From Burkholderia sp. USMB20 (GTDB taxonomy: Bacteria > Pseudomonadota > Gammaproteobacteria > Burkholderiales > Burkholderiaceae), in NCBI RefSeq assembly GCF_000949135.2, contig NZ_JTAN02000021.1, positions 806,001 through 870,000 of the forward strand: a stretch of DNA of 64,000 bases. The letters run 5' to 3'. The notes beneath the pieces were generated by a model, which saw only the letters and a list, made by a program, of their open reading frames with translations, was not told the origin of the DNA and did not search any database. Below are positions 1 to 9,322 of this stretch, in pieces (the first letter of the stretch is position 1; each line of letters opens with the position of its first letter). Made by a program: the position numbers and the translations under genes.

Positions 1-1423
1 GCGACGCGCGCTCGAAGTAGTCCTCGAGCATCGGCCGGTAGTCGGGATGCGCGCAGGTCGCGATGATCTTGCGCGCGCGCTGCTTCGGCGACAGGCCGCG
101 CAGGTCGGCGAGCCCCTGCTCGGTGACGACCACCGCGACGTCGTGCTCCGTATGGTCGACGTGGCTCGCCATCGGCACGATCCGCGAGATCGCGCCGCCC
201 TTCGCGGTACTCGCCGACATGAAGCACGACAGGTAGCCGTTGCGCGCGAAGTCGCCCGAACCGCCGATGCCGTTCTGGATCTTCGTGCCCATCACGTGCG
301 TCGAGTTCACGTTGCCGTAGATGTCGGCCTCGATCATCCCGTTCATCGCGATGCAGCCGAGGCGGCGCACGAGTTCCGGATGGTTGCTGATCTCCTGCGG
401 GCGCAGCAGGATCTTTTCGCGGAACGTCGCGATCTCGTCCGCGAAGCGCTGCACCGCAGCCGGGCTCAGCGACAGCGCCGTGGCCGACGCGAAGCTCAGC
501 GTGCCGTCGTCGAGCAGGTCGAGCATGCCGTCCTGGATCACTTCGGTGTACGCGGTCAGGTTCGAGAAGCCGGCCGAGCTGAGTTCCGCGAGCACCGCGT
601 TCGTGATGTTGCCGACGCCCGACTGCAGCGGCAGCAGGTTTTCAGGCAGGCGGCCGCGCTTCACCTCGTGGCGCAGGAAGTCGATCAGTTGCAGCGCGAT
701 CTGCTTCGACGTGGCGTCCGGCGCGGAGAACGCGTTGCTGCGGTCCGGCGCGTCGGTCTCGACGATCGCGACGATCTTCTCGGCCGGGCAGCGCAGGTAC
801 GGCTCGCCGATCCGGTCGTCGCTTTTCGTCAGCGGAATCGGCTTGCGGTGCGGCGGCAGCGCGGTGCCGTAATAGACGTCGTGCATCCCGTCGAGGCCGA
901 GCGGCTGGCGCGCGTTCACTTCGAGGATCACGTGCTTCGCCTGCTCGAGCCACGTCTTGTTGTTGCCGATCGACGCGGACGGAATCAGCAGGCCGTCCTC
1001 GCGGATACCCGCGACTTCGACGATCGCGACGTCGAGGTCGCCGTACAGCCCGAACCATGCGTATTGCGCGACGTGACTCAGGTGGACGTCCTGGTAGTCG
1101 ACTTCGCCGTTGTTGATCTTGTCGCGCAGCGTCGGGTCGGACTGGTACGGCAGGCGCATCGAGATGCCGTTGGTGCGGGCGAGCGCGCCGTCGAGTTCGG
1201 GCGCGGTCGATGCGCCGGTCAGCACGTTGATCCGGAAGTCCTCGCCGCGCGCGTGGGCCGCGTCGATGTGGGCGGCGAGCGCGGCGGGCACGGCCTTCGG
1301 ATAGCCGGAACCGGTGAAGCCGCTCATGGCGACGGTCATGCCGGGGCGGATCAGCGCGGCGGCTTCGTCGGCGGTGCGGACGAGCGAACGCAGGGCGGGA
1401 GCGAGGATGCGTGAAGAAGACAT
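1..1423 (-). CDS. Acetyl-CoA hydrolase / succinyl-CoA:acetate CoA-transferase family, 3' end outside window
   Basis: CoA-transfer enzyme of the Ach1/AarC type, expected to move CoA between succinyl-CoA or propionyl-CoA and acetate in the cytoplasm. About 474 N-terminal residues are visible with no stop; the family is usually around 500 residues, so only the C-terminus is missing. Seen directly: an N-terminus with the glycine-rich MSGFTGSGYPK stretch, a TEVIQDGMLDLLDDG segment near residue 290 (the glutamate matches the family's CoA-accepting Glu) and an IQNGIGGSGDFARNGYLS motif near residue 385, all typical of the family. The start at 1423 follows MSSSRILAPALR. No partner gene is visible on this side. 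The exact acyl substrate cannot be assigned. Confidence 0.88.
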   Translation of the reverse strand, partial: MSSSRILAPALRSLVRTADEAAALIRPGMTVAMSGFTGSGYPKAVPAALAAHIDAAHARGEDFRINVLTGASTAPELDGALARTNGISMRLPYQSDPTLRDKINNGEVDYQDVHLSHVAQYAWFGLYGDLDVAIVEVAGIREDGLLIPSASIGNNKTWLEQAKHVILEVNARQPLGLDGMHDVYYGTALPPHRKPIPLTKSDDRIGEPYLRCPAEKIVAIVETDAPDRSNAFSAPDATSKQIALQLIDFLRHEVKRGRLPENLLPLQSGVGNITNAVLAELSSAGFSNLTAYTEVIQDGMLDLLDDGTLSFASATALSLSPAAVQRFADEIATFREKILLRPQEISNHPELVRRLGCIAMNGMIEADIYGNVNSTHVMGTKIQNGIGGSGDFARNGYLSCFMSASTAKGGAISRIVPMASHVDHTEHDVAVVVTEQGLADLRGLSPKQRARKIIATCAHPDYRPMLEDYFERAS

Positions 1424-2066
1424 GGCTGTATATCTGACGCTTTTGGTCTGTCGTTGACGTCGCGGGGGGTGTCTCCTGGGCGACGCGAAGCCCTTGGGGC
1501 CGCGAGGGGCGGCCCGGCACCACGGGCACGGTCGGAGTATCGCAGAGGCCATCGCCGCGAAATGTCCGTTGAATGCAAAAGATACTTGCCGAATGCGCCG
1601 GGTATCGAACGGCCGTTCTGTGACAGGGAGCCGGCTGCGCATCGAATGCAGTCGAAAGGTGCACGAAAGCGGACCGCCAATTTGCCGCACGCGGATTACA
1701 AATTGCTTGACGCCAATCGATCGAGATCTTTCCGGATTGACCGCGCAAACGCGGGGAATCCGCATGCGACGGCCGATCGGCGATCGCCGCGGCCGATTGT
1801 CTCCCGACGCGGCTTTTGCGGGCCTGATGCACATCAACGCGACGACGCGCGCGGAGCGCCGCCGCGCCCGCGCGCAAGGCCCGTCCGCCCTTGACAGCCG
1901 CGCGATGCGAACCACACTGGAGCAGGTAAGGCCCGCCTGTGCGAACGCCGTTTCGCGCATCCGGTTCGCAACCGGCCGATGTCCGGAATACGCGGTAACA
2001 CTCTCGTATGTCAGGACATTGATCGAATAAAAAGCAACAAATTACAATTCCGTATATATTTCGCCG
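1424..2066. other. Intergenic region between divergent genes
   Basis: About 640 bases without a convincing gene. The short frames here lack ribosome sites and family signatures. The right end (about 2020-2066) is markedly AT-rich compared with its surroundings, with TTGATC and TATATT elements just before the phosphonate operon start, so it probably carries that operon's promoter. The exact -35/-10 pair cannot be fixed by eye because the spacing is ambiguous. Confidence 0.5.
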
Positions 2067-2747
2067 ATGGACCAAAGAAAAACCGCCACACGTTCCGAAC
2101 CGCCCCTGCCACGCACCTGGGATGCGCGGCTCGCGCGCTCGCTCGTACGCCCGCTGATCGACACGCCCGTCACCCCGAATCACCTCACTACCCTTCGTCT
2201 GCTGATCGGCCTCGCCGGTGCCTGGTGCCTCGCGCAAGGCGGCTTCGGCTGGATCAACGCGGGGGCATTCCTGATCGTGCTGTCGAACTTCGTCGACCAC
2301 ACCGACGGCGAACTCGCGCGCATCAGCGGCAAGTCCAGCAAGATCGGTCACTTTTACGACCTCGCGGCCGACGCGTTCGTGACGGTCGCGCTGTTCGTCA
2401 GCATGGGCCTCGGCATCGTCGCCCAGGGCGGCCAGATGGCCGCGTCGCCGGTGCTGCTCGGCGCGGTGGCCGGTGCGGCCGTCGCGCTGATCTTCTTCCT
2501 GCGCATGCGGATCGAATCGATCGCCGGCAAGGCCGGCACCAAGCAGGCGTTCGCAGGCGGCTTCGAGACGGAAGACGTCCTCTACCTGCTGCCGATCGTG
2601 ACGCTCGTCGACGGCGTGCAGCCGTTCCTGCTCGCGGCATCGATCGGCGCCCCGCTGTTCGCCGCGTGGGTCGTGATCGACTGGTGGCGCATCGTCCGCC
2701 GCGGCAATCTCCCGCAGAACCCTACCGAAATCCAGGTTTCCAAATGA
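2067..2747 (+). CDS. CDP-alcohol phosphatidyltransferase family membrane enzyme
   Basis: Integral membrane enzyme of 226 residues from the family that transfers a phospho-alcohol group from a CDP-linked donor to an alcohol acceptor. The full family signature is present: D77, D80-G81, A84-R85, G94, D98 and D102, in the order D-x2-DG-x2-AR-x8-G-x3-D-x3-D, followed by several hydrophobic segments. It is the first gene of an operon whose third-from-last product is a phosphonate cytidylyltransferase. By analogy with ethanolamine phosphotransferase, CDP-2-aminoethylphosphonate would be the natural donor and a diacylglycerol-like or other lipid the acceptor. That substrate choice is inference; the other nucleotidyltransferase in the operon (4588) could instead supply its donor. 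The stop overlaps the next start in an ATGA. Confidence 0.85.
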   Translation: MDQRKTATRSEPPLPRTWDARLARSLVRPLIDTPVTPNHLTTLRLLIGLAGAWCLAQGGFGWINAGAFLIVLSNFVDHTDGELARISGKSSKIGHFYDLAADAFVTVALFVSMGLGIVAQGGQMAASPVLLGAVAGAAVALIFFLRMRIESIAGKAGTKQAFAGGFETEDVLYLLPIVTLVDGVQPFLLAASIGAPLFAAWVVIDWWRIVRRGNLPQNPTEIQVSK

Positions 2748-3553
2748 CTCCTAGCACGCGCGACGACTCCGTGCTGAGCCCGGCACGCCCCGCGCCTGCG
2801 CGCGCGGCAGCGGCCGATCCCGATCGCACCGTGGCCGACTGCGTCGGCCGTCTCGACCTCGACCGCCTGCGCGGCGACTACACGCGCCAGGGCTCGTTCC
2901 TGTACCTCGACGCATTCCTGCCGGCCGACGCGCACGCGAAGCTCGCGGCCGCCGCCCGCGCGATGCAGGCCGGCCTGAACCGCAATTACCTGCCCGGCCA
3001 CAAGCAGGGCGGCAGCGTGAGCCGGCACACGATCGACGAGCAGGCGCCGTACATCGCGGAGCTGTACCGCTCGAAGGCACTGATCGGCTTCCTCGAGAAG
3101 GTCACCGGCGACAAGCTGATGCTGTCGCCGGACGACGATCCGCATGCGTACGCGCTGTACTACTACACGAAGCCGGGCGACCACATCGGCTGGCACTACG
3201 ACACGTCGTACTACGACGGCCGTCGTTACACGCTGCTGATCGGCGTGATCGACGAGTCGTCGTGCCGGCTCGACTACGAACTGCATACGCGCAATCCCGA
3301 CGTGCCCGACGAACCGGGTTCCGTGCAGATCGCAGACGGCGGCATCGTGCTGTTCGACGGCGACAAGCTGCGCCATCGCATCACGCCGCTCGGCCAGAAC
3401 GAGACGCGCGTGTCGCTCACGTTCGAATACGTGACCAACCCCGGCATGCGGCCGTGGAAGCGCTTCATCTCGAACATGAAGGACGCGATCGCGTATTTCG
3501 GTTTCCGCCAGGTGTTCAAGCAGTTGGCTACGCGCCGGTCGAGCGGGTCATGA
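2744..3553 (+). CDS. 2-oxoglutarate/Fe(II)-dependent oxygenase
   Basis: Cytoplasmic non-heme iron oxygenase of 269 residues. The double-stranded beta-helix iron triad is visible as H151-x-D153 (in GWHYDTSYYDGR) and H211 (in DKLRHRIT), with R222 in TRVSLTF as the likely 2-oxoglutarate-binding arginine. The first ~25 residues are Ala/Pro-rich and probably disordered. The start at 2744 overlaps the upstream stop (ATGA), and the gene's own stop overlaps the next start, so translation is probably coupled. Sitting inside a phosphonate operon, it may hydroxylate aminoethylphosphonate or the lipid that receives it. It is not evidently a close relative of the phytanoyl-CoA-type AEP dioxygenase PhnY, so the substrate is unknown. 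Confidence 0.8.
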   Translation: MTPSTRDDSVLSPARPAPARAAAADPDRTVADCVGRLDLDRLRGDYTRQGSFLYLDAFLPADAHAKLAAAARAMQAGLNRNYLPGHKQGGSVSRHTIDEQAPYIAELYRSKALIGFLEKVTGDKLMLSPDDDPHAYALYYYTKPGDHIGWHYDTSYYDGRRYTLLIGVIDESSCRLDYELHTRNPDVPDEPGSVQIADGGIVLFDGDKLRHRITPLGQNETRVSLTFEYVTNPGMRPWKRFISNMKDAIAYFGFRQVFKQLATRRSSGS

Positions 3554-4551
3554 CACGCGCCGGCCTGATCCTGCTGTCCCTCGGAACGGCACTGTTCGTC
3601 GCCCTGCTCGCGTGGCAGGGCGTCGGCGCGGTCGCGTCGACGTTCCTCGCGGCCGGCTGGGGCCTCGCGCTCGTCGCGGCATTCCACGTCGTCCCGCTCG
3701 TGATCGACGCGCTGGCGATCTCGGTGATGTTCCGCCGCGGCCAGCCGGGCGCCGAGCTCGGCAACGCGCTGCGCGCGCGCTGGGTCGGCGAATCGGTGAA
3801 CAGCCTGCTGCCCGCCGGGCAGATCGGCGGCCCGGTGCTGATGGTGCGCCACCTCGCGCAGCGCGGCACGCGGATGGCCGACGCGGCCGCCGCGGTCACC
3901 GTCAGCACGACGATGCAGGCGCTCGCGCAGATGGCGTTCGCGCTGATCGGCATCGCCACGTTCAGCGTGTATGCGACGCACGAGTCGGTCGCTCACCTGC
4001 GCACGCCGGCGCTGATCGCCACCGGCGTGCTCGGCGCGCTGGCCGTCGCGTTCTACGCGGCGCAGCGGCGCGGGCTGTTCGGCCGCGGGCTGCGCCTCGC
4101 GTCGAAGCTGCTCGGCCCGCGCGACTGGTCGTCGCTCGCGACCCGCGCGGACGCGATCGACGACGCGGTCGGCGCGCTGTACCGCGATCGCGCGAAGGTC
4201 GCGAAGACCTTCGCATTGAGCCTCGCCGGCTGGATCGTCGGCACCGCCGAAGTGTGGCTCGCGCTGCACTTCCTCGGGCACCCGGTCAGCTGGCTCGACG
4301 CGCTGCTGCTCGAGAGCGTCGGCCAGGCGATTCGCGGTGCGGCATTCGCGATCCCGGGCTCGCTCGGCGCACAGGAAGGCGGTTACCTGCTGCTCGCCCC
4401 GCTGGTCGGCCTGCCGCCCGACGCGGCGCTCGCGCTGTCGCTCGCGAAGCGCGCGCGCGAACTCGCGCTCGGCCTGCCCGGCCTGCTCTATCTGCATTTC
4501 AGTGAAAGAAACTGGCAGCGGCGCCGTGCGCCGCAGCCCATCGCCGACTGA
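3550..4551 (+). CDS. Flippase-like / lysylphosphatidylglycerol synthase transmembrane-region family protein (HpnL-like)
   Basis: Polytopic inner-membrane protein of 333 residues with about eight hydrophobic segments. Characteristic pieces are the VGESVNSLLPAGQIGGP loop (residues ~79-95) and the GAAFAIPGSLGAQEGGY loop near residue 270, both typical of the HpnL/LPG-synthase transmembrane family (UPF0104). Relatives are linked to lipid flipping or hopanoid and glycolipid clusters. It starts on an ATGA overlap with the oxygenase gene and is followed after 36 bases by a nucleotidyltransferase gene. In this context a role in translocating a modified lipid across the inner membrane is plausible but inferred; nothing in the sequence identifies the lipid. 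Confidence 0.78.
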   Translation: MTRAGLILLSLGTALFVALLAWQGVGAVASTFLAAGWGLALVAAFHVVPLVIDALAISVMFRRGQPGAELGNALRARWVGESVNSLLPAGQIGGPVLMVRHLAQRGTRMADAAAAVTVSTTMQALAQMAFALIGIATFSVYATHESVAHLRTPALIATGVLGALAVAFYAAQRRGLFGRGLRLASKLLGPRDWSSLATRADAIDDAVGALYRDRAKVAKTFALSLAGWIVGTAEVWLALHFLGHPVSWLDALLLESVGQAIRGAAFAIPGSLGAQEGGYLLLAPLVGLPPDAALALSLAKRARELALGLPGLLYLHFSERNWQRRRAPQPIAD

Positions 4552-4587
4552 TCGTTCAGATCCGCCGGCTTTTTGGTTGGAGAACCC

Positions 4588-5355
4588 ATGCGAGCCATCA
4601 TTCTTGCGGCAGGCCTCGGCTTGCGCCTGCAACAACCGCCTGAGGCGCAATTTCCGAAGTGCCTGCTGCGCTTCGACGACGTGTCGCTGCTCGAGCGCCA
4701 TCTGCGCGTGCTCGACGCCGCCGGCGTCGATGAAATCGTGCTCGGGCTCGGCTTTCAGCACGAGAAGGTCGAGCAGGAACTGAAGCGCCTCGGCCGCACG
4801 GCCGAGATCGTGATCAACGAGCGCTACGACCTCGGCAGCGTGCTGACCGTGCATACCGTCGCCGATGCGATGACGCGCGGCGGCGACGTGCTGCTGATGG
4901 ACGCCGACGTGCTGTACGACGAGAACATCCTGCACGCGCTGGTCGCCGACGCCGACAAGTCGGTCGACCGCCTGCTGATCGATCGCGACTTCGAGGCCGG
5001 CGACGAACCCGTCAAGCTGTGCCTGAAGAACGGCGTGCCGGTCGAGCTGCGCAAGCAGCTCGCGGTCGACCTCGACTACGACACGATCGGCGAGTCGGTC
5101 GGCTTCTTCCGCTTCACCGAAGGCACCGCGCGCCGCCTCGCGAAAATCGTCGCGGGCTACGTCGACAGCGGCCGCGCGAACATGCCGCACGAGGAAGCCG
5201 TGCGCGACCTGCTGCTCGAAGGCGGCCACGCGTTCGACGTCGCCGACGTCACGGGTTCGCCGTGGATCGAGATCGACTTCCCGAACGACGTCGCACGCGC
5301 GACGCAAGAGATTCTCCCCCTGATTCAACGCACGACCGCCGGAGCCGCACGATGA
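4588..5355 (+). CDS. NTP transferase (sugar- or alcohol-phosphate nucleotidyltransferase)
   Basis: A 255-residue Rossmann-type nucleotidyltransferase. The N-terminal LAAGLGLRL signature (residues 6-14), a following FPKCLL with K24, and a DADVLYDE acidic motif for the metal are intact. It belongs to the broad family that couples CTP, UTP or GTP to sugar or polyol phosphates; its short single-domain form resembles inositol-1-phosphate or choline-phosphate cytidylyltransferases more than long sugar enzymes. A second, divergent nucleotidyltransferase domain sits in the next gene, so the operon probably makes two activated intermediates, or one feeds the phosphatidyltransferase and the other something else. 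It overlaps the next start by ATGA. Substrate not assigned. Confidence 0.82.
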   Translation: MRAIILAAGLGLRLQQPPEAQFPKCLLRFDDVSLLERHLRVLDAAGVDEIVLGLGFQHEKVEQELKRLGRTAEIVINERYDLGSVLTVHTVADAMTRGGDVLLMDADVLYDENILHALVADADKSVDRLLIDRDFEAGDEPVKLCLKNGVPVELRKQLAVDLDYDTIGESVGFFRFTEGTARRLAKIVAGYVDSGRANMPHEEAVRDLLLEGGHAFDVADVTGSPWIEIDFPNDVARATQEILPLIQRTTAGAAR

Positions 5356-7037
5356 ACGCACGCGAACCCAACTTCTCCGAATCGCGCAGCGCACGCCTGC
5401 GCCGCATGCTCGTCAGCAGCGAACTCGAATTCCTGATGGAAGCGCACAACGGCCTGTCCGCGCGCATCGTCCGCGAAGCGGGCTTCAAGGGGATCTGGGC
5501 ATCGGGCCTCGCGATCTCCGCGCAGTTCGGCGTGCGCGACAACAACGAGGCAAGCTGGACGCAGGTCGTCGACGTGCTCGAGTTCATGGCCGACGCGAGC
5601 GACCTGCCGATCCTGCTCGACGGCGACACCGGCTACGGCAACTTCAACAACGTGCGCCGCCTCGTGAAGAAGCTCGAGCAGCGCGGCATCGCCGGCGTCT
5701 GTATCGAGGACAAGCAGTTCCCGAAGACCAACAGCTTCATCGGCGGCGAGCGCCAGCCGCTCGCGGAAATCGACGAGTTCTGCGGCAAGATCAAGGCCGG
5801 CAAGGATTCGCAGACCGATCCCGACTTCTCGATCGTCGCGCGTGTCGAAGCGCTGATCGCAGGCTGGGGGATGGACGAGGCGCTGCGTCGCGCGAACGCG
5901 TACGCGGAAGCCGGCGCCGACGCAATCCTGATCCACAGCAAGCTGTCGCGCCCGGACGAGATCCTGCAGTTCGCGCGCGAATGGAGCGGCAAGGCGCCGC
6001 TCGTGATCGTGCCGACCAAGTACTACAGCACGCCGACCGACGTGTTCCGCCAGGCCGGCATCAGCACCGTGATCTGGGCGAACCACCTGATCCGCGCGTC
6101 GGCATCCGCGATGCAGGCGACCGCGCGCGAGATCCACGAGAGCGAAACGCTGATCAACGTCGAGGACCGCGTTGCATCGGTCAACGAGATCTTCCGCCTG
6201 CAGGACGCCGACGAGTACTCGGCCGCCGAGCGCATCTACCTGTCGTCGTCGTCGCGCGCGTCGAACGCCGCGATCGTGCTCGCCGCGAGCCGCGGCAAGG
6301 GCCTCGAAGCCGTCACCGAAGACAAGCCGAAGGTCATGCTGCCGGTCGCCGGCAAGCCGTTGCTGCGCTGGCTCGTCGACGGCTTCAAGACGCACGGCGT
6401 GAACGACATCACCGTGGTCGGCGGCTATCGCGCCGACGCGATCGACACGTCGGGCATCAAGCTCGTGGTCAACGAACGCCATGCGCAGACGGGCGAACTC
6501 GCATCGCTCGCATGTGCGGCCGAACGCCTGACCGGCGACACCGTGATCTCGTACGGCGACCTGCTGTTCCGCAGCTACATCGTGCGCGACCTCGCGGAGA
6601 GCGAGGCCGAGTTCAGCGTCGTCGTCGATTCGTCGCTCACGGAAACCAACCAGAGCGTGCGCGACTTCGCGTTGTGCTCGGCGGCGGACGACCGCGGCCT
6701 GTTCGGCCAGAAGACGTATCTGCAACGTGTGTCGAGCGACGTCGCCGCCGGCACGCCGCACGGCCGCTGGATCGGTCTCCTGAACGTGCGCGGCGCGGGC
6801 GTCGATCGCCTGAAGGCGATGCTCGCGACGCTGCAGGCACGCCCCGATTTCGACGCGCTCGACATCCCGTCGCTGCTCAACGAGCTGATCGCCGCCGGCG
6901 AGAAGATCGAGGTCCAGTACGTGCACGGCCACTGGCGCGGCGTCAACGATCTGGAAGACTTCCGCCGCGCGGGCGACTTCGCGCACGGCCAGACGCCGCT
7001 GTCCGAGCCGGGCGCCGGCAACGGGGGCGCGCAATGA
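5352..7037 (+). CDS. Phosphoenolpyruvate mutase fused to phosphonate cytidylyltransferase (PepM-PntC)
   Basis: Bifunctional cytoplasmic protein of 561 residues. Residues ~15-285 are PEP mutase, which makes the C-P bond by converting PEP to phosphonopyruvate: the metal-binding LLDGDTGYG (D90, D92) and the diagnostic [10 protein letters not shown] (119-128) are intact, distinguishing it from isocitrate lyase-like relatives. After a short linker, residues ~305-550 form a nucleotidyltransferase fold with [21 protein letters not shown] and a VISYGDLLF acidic motif. The fused domain matches the arrangement of PntC, which makes CMP-aminoethylphosphonate from CTP and AEP. Having both on one chain shows the phosphonate is meant for activation and transfer, not breakdown. 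Starts and ends in ATGA overlaps. Confidence 0.93.
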   Translation: MNAREPNFSESRSARLRRMLVSSELEFLMEAHNGLSARIVREAGFKGIWASGLAISAQFGVRDNNEASWTQVVDVLEFMADASDLPILLDGDTGYGNFNNVRRLVKKLEQRGIAGVCIEDKQFPKTNSFIGGERQPLAEIDEFCGKIKAGKDSQTDPDFSIVARVEALIAGWGMDEALRRANAYAEAGADAILIHSKLSRPDEILQFAREWSGKAPLVIVPTKYYSTPTDVFRQAGISTVIWANHLIRASASAMQATAREIHESETLINVEDRVASVNEIFRLQDADEYSAAERIYLSSSSRASNAAIVLAASRGKGLEAVTEDKPKVMLPVAGKPLLRWLVDGFKTHGVNDITVVGGYRADAIDTSGIKLVVNERHAQTGELASLACAAERLTGDTVISYGDLLFRSYIVRDLAESEAEFSVVVDSSLTETNQSVRDFALCSAADDRGLFGQKTYLQRVSSDVAAGTPHGRWIGLLNVRGAGVDRLKAMLATLQARPDFDALDIPSLLNELIAAGEKIEVQYVHGHWRGVNDLEDFRRAGDFAHGQTPLSEPGAGNGGAQ

Positions 7038-8215
7038 TCGAAGCGGCCCAGTTCGTCGAGGCCGCGCGCGAACGCGGCTTCGACTGGTACGCGGGCGTGC
7101 CCTGCTCGTACCTGACGCCGTTCATCAACTACGTGCTGCAGGACCCGACGCTGCACTACGTGTCGGCCGCGAACGAAGGCGACGCGGTCGCGCTGATCGC
7201 GGGCGCCACGCTCGGCGGCAAGCGCGGGATCGCGATGATGCAGAACTCGGGGCTCGGCAACGCGGTGAGCCCGCTCACGTCGCTGACCTGGACGTTCCGG
7301 CTGCCGCAGCTGCTGATCGTCACGTGGCGCGGCCAGCCGGGCGTCGCCGACGAGCCGCAGCACGCGCTGATGGGCCCGATCACGCCGGCGATGCTCGACA
7401 CGATGGAGATCCCGTGGGAGACGTTCCCGACCGACCCCGCACAGGTCGGCCCGGCGCTCGACCGCGCGATCGCGCACATGGACGCGACGGGCCGCCCGTA
7501 CGCGCTCGTGATGCAGAAAGGCAGCGTCGCGCCGTATGAGCTGAAGGCGAATCCGGCGGCCGCGCCGCGCGCGCATGTCGCCGCGCAATCGTCGTCGCGT
7601 GCGGCGTCGGCCGACGCGTGGCCGACCCGCCACGACGCGCTGCAGCGCGTGATCGCGCACACGCCGGTCGATTCGACCGTCGTGCTCGCGTCGACCGGCT
7701 TCTGCGGCCGCGAGCTCTATGCGATCGACGACCGCCCGAACCAGCTGTACATGGTCGGCTCGATGGGCTGCGTGACGCCGCTCGCGCTGGGTCTCGCGCT
7801 CGCGCGCCCCGACCTGCGCGTGGTGGCCGTCGACGGCGACGGCGCCGCGCTGATGCGCATGGGCGTGTTCGCGACGCTCGGCACCTACGGCCCGGCCAAC
7901 CTCACGCACGTGCTGCTCGACAACGGCGCACACGAATCGACGGGCGGCCAGGCGACCGTGTCGCAGCATGTGTCGTTCGCGGGTGTCGCGGCCGCATGCG
8001 GCTATGCGTCGGCCGTCGAAGGCGACACGCTCGACGTGCTCGATGCAACGCTCGCCGCGCGGGCCGACGGTGCGCAGTTCGTGCGCGTGGCGATCCGCAC
8101 GGGCGTGCCCGACGGCCTGCCCCGCCCGACCGTCACGCCGGTCGAGGTCAAGACCCGCCTGATGCGGCATATCGGCGCCGCGCAGGCTGAAGCCCACGCC
8201 GAAGGAGCTCATTGA
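7034..8215 (+). CDS. Phosphonopyruvate decarboxylase
   Basis: Thiamine-diphosphate enzyme of 393 residues that decarboxylates phosphonopyruvate to phosphonoacetaldehyde, pulling the unfavourable PEP mutase reaction forward. Seen: the N-terminal [14 protein letters not shown] and [14 protein letters not shown] segments (the family's Glu is in AANEGDA), and a C-terminal ThDP/Mg motif [10 protein letters not shown] continuing to [13 protein letters not shown] around residues 275-315. The poorly conserved Ala/Ser-rich stretch around residues 177-200 is a domain linker. It overlaps the PepM-PntC gene by ATGA and is followed by the aminotransferase gene with a TGATG junction, as expected for a three-step AEP pathway. 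Confidence 0.93.
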   Translation: MIEAAQFVEAARERGFDWYAGVPCSYLTPFINYVLQDPTLHYVSAANEGDAVALIAGATLGGKRGIAMMQNSGLGNAVSPLTSLTWTFRLPQLLIVTWRGQPGVADEPQHALMGPITPAMLDTMEIPWETFPTDPAQVGPALDRAIAHMDATGRPYALVMQKGSVAPYELKANPAAAPRAHVAAQSSSRAASADAWPTRHDALQRVIAHTPVDSTVVLASTGFCGRELYAIDDRPNQLYMVGSMGCVTPLALGLALARPDLRVVAVDGDGAALMRMGVFATLGTYGPANLTHVLLDNGAHESTGGQATVSQHVSFAGVAAACGYASAVEGDTLDVLDATLAARADGAQFVRVAIRTGVPDGLPRPTVTPVEVKTRLMRHIGAAQAEAHAEGAH

Positions 8216-9279
8216 TGCTGCTGCTGAATCCCGGCCCGGTCACGCTCACCGAACGCGTGCGCCGCAGCCTGCTGCAACCCGACCTGTGCCATCGCGAAAG
8301 CGAATTCTTCGATCTGCAGGATGAAGCGCGTGCGCGCCTCGTCGCCGCGTACGAGCTCGATCCGGCCGAATGGGCCGCCGTGCTGATGACCGGCTCGGGC
8401 ACCGCCGCCGTCGAGAGCATGATCGCGGCGCTCGTGCCGCAGGACGGCAAGCTGCTCGTGATCGAGAACGGCGTGTACGGCGAGCGCATCACGCAGATCG
8501 CGATGCAGTACGGAATCGCGCACGAGGTGCTGAAGCACGAATGGATGCAGGCGCCCGATCTCGCGCAGATCGCCGCGCGTCTCGACGCGGGCGGTTATTC
8601 GCACGTCGCGGTGATTCATCACGAAACGACGACCGGCCGGCTGAACGACCTCGGCGCGATCGCCGACGTGTGCCGTGCGCGCGGCGTGAAGATGCTCGTC
8701 GACGGCGTCAGCAGCTTCGGCGCCGAAGCGATCGACTTCGCCGGCGGCGTGATCGACGCGGTCGCCGCGACCGCGAACAAGTGCCTGCACGGCGTGCCGG
8801 GTGCCGCATTCGTGATCGTGCGCCGCAGCGCGCTCGCGAAGGCCGCGAGCCGCACGTATTACCTTGATCTCGGCCGGCTCGCGAAGCTGCAGGATCAGCG
8901 CAATACGCCGTTCACGCCGTCCGTGCACGCGTACTACGCGCTCGTCGAGGCGCTGCGCGAGTTCGACGAAGCCGGTGGATGGCGCGCGCGCCATGCGCAC
9001 TACAAGGCGCTCGCCGATCAGGCGCAGGCCGGGCTCGCGGCGCGCGGGATGTCGCTCGTGCTGCCGGAAGGCGCGTCGTCGGTCGTGCTGCGTGCGTACC
9101 GGCTGCCGCAAGGCGTCACGTACGAGACGCTGCACGACGGGCTGAAGGCACGTGGCTTCGTGATTTACGCGGGGCAAGGCGGGTTGTCGAAGGAACTGTT
9201 CCGCATTTCGACGATGGGCGCGATTCAAGCGGCTGATGTCGAGCGGTTGCTGGAGGGTTTTACGGCGCTGACGCAGTAA
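8215..9279 (+). CDS. phnW: 2-aminoethylphosphonate aminotransferase (PhnW-like)
   Basis: Pyridoxal-phosphate enzyme of 354 residues, fold type I class V. It interconverts phosphonoacetaldehyde and 2-aminoethylphosphonate; here the biosynthetic direction is implied by the neighbours. Seen: [12 protein letters not shown] at the start, as in the AEP transaminases, the TGSGTAAVES phosphate-binding region, D163 in LVDGVSSFGA and the Schiff-base lysine K189 in ATANKCLHG. The ATG at 8215 is chosen over the TTG one codon earlier because an AGGAG sits 8 bases upstream and it overlaps the previous stop (TGATG). Last gene of the operon; a strong terminator follows 21 bases downstream. Confidence 0.92.
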   Translation: MLLLNPGPVTLTERVRRSLLQPDLCHRESEFFDLQDEARARLVAAYELDPAEWAAVLMTGSGTAAVESMIAALVPQDGKLLVIENGVYGERITQIAMQYGIAHEVLKHEWMQAPDLAQIAARLDAGGYSHVAVIHHETTTGRLNDLGAIADVCRARGVKMLVDGVSSFGAEAIDFAGGVIDAVAATANKCLHGVPGAAFVIVRRSALAKAASRTYYLDLGRLAKLQDQRNTPFTPSVHAYYALVEALREFDEAGGWRARHAHYKALADQAQAGLAARGMSLVLPEGASSVVLRAYRLPQGVTYETLHDGLKARGFVIYAGQGGLSKELFRISTMGAIQAADVERLLEGFTALTQ

Positions 9280-9300
9280 CGCTACTCGCTTCGTCGACGA

Positions 9301-9322
9301 AAGGCCCGCAAGGGCCTTTTTT
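9301..9322 (+). terminator. Rho-independent terminator of the phosphonate operon
   Basis: A 7-bp stem AAGGCCC/GGGCCTT with a GCAA tetraloop is followed by a run of six T from 9317. It lies just after the aminotransferase stop and closes the seven-gene operon. Confidence 0.88.

Noticed and set aside
5352-8215. Catabolic phosphonate (phosphonatase) reading of the cluster
   Set aside because: PEP mutase and a cytidylyltransferase indicate synthesis and activation; there is no phosphonoacetaldehyde hydrolase or C-P lyase gene in the window.
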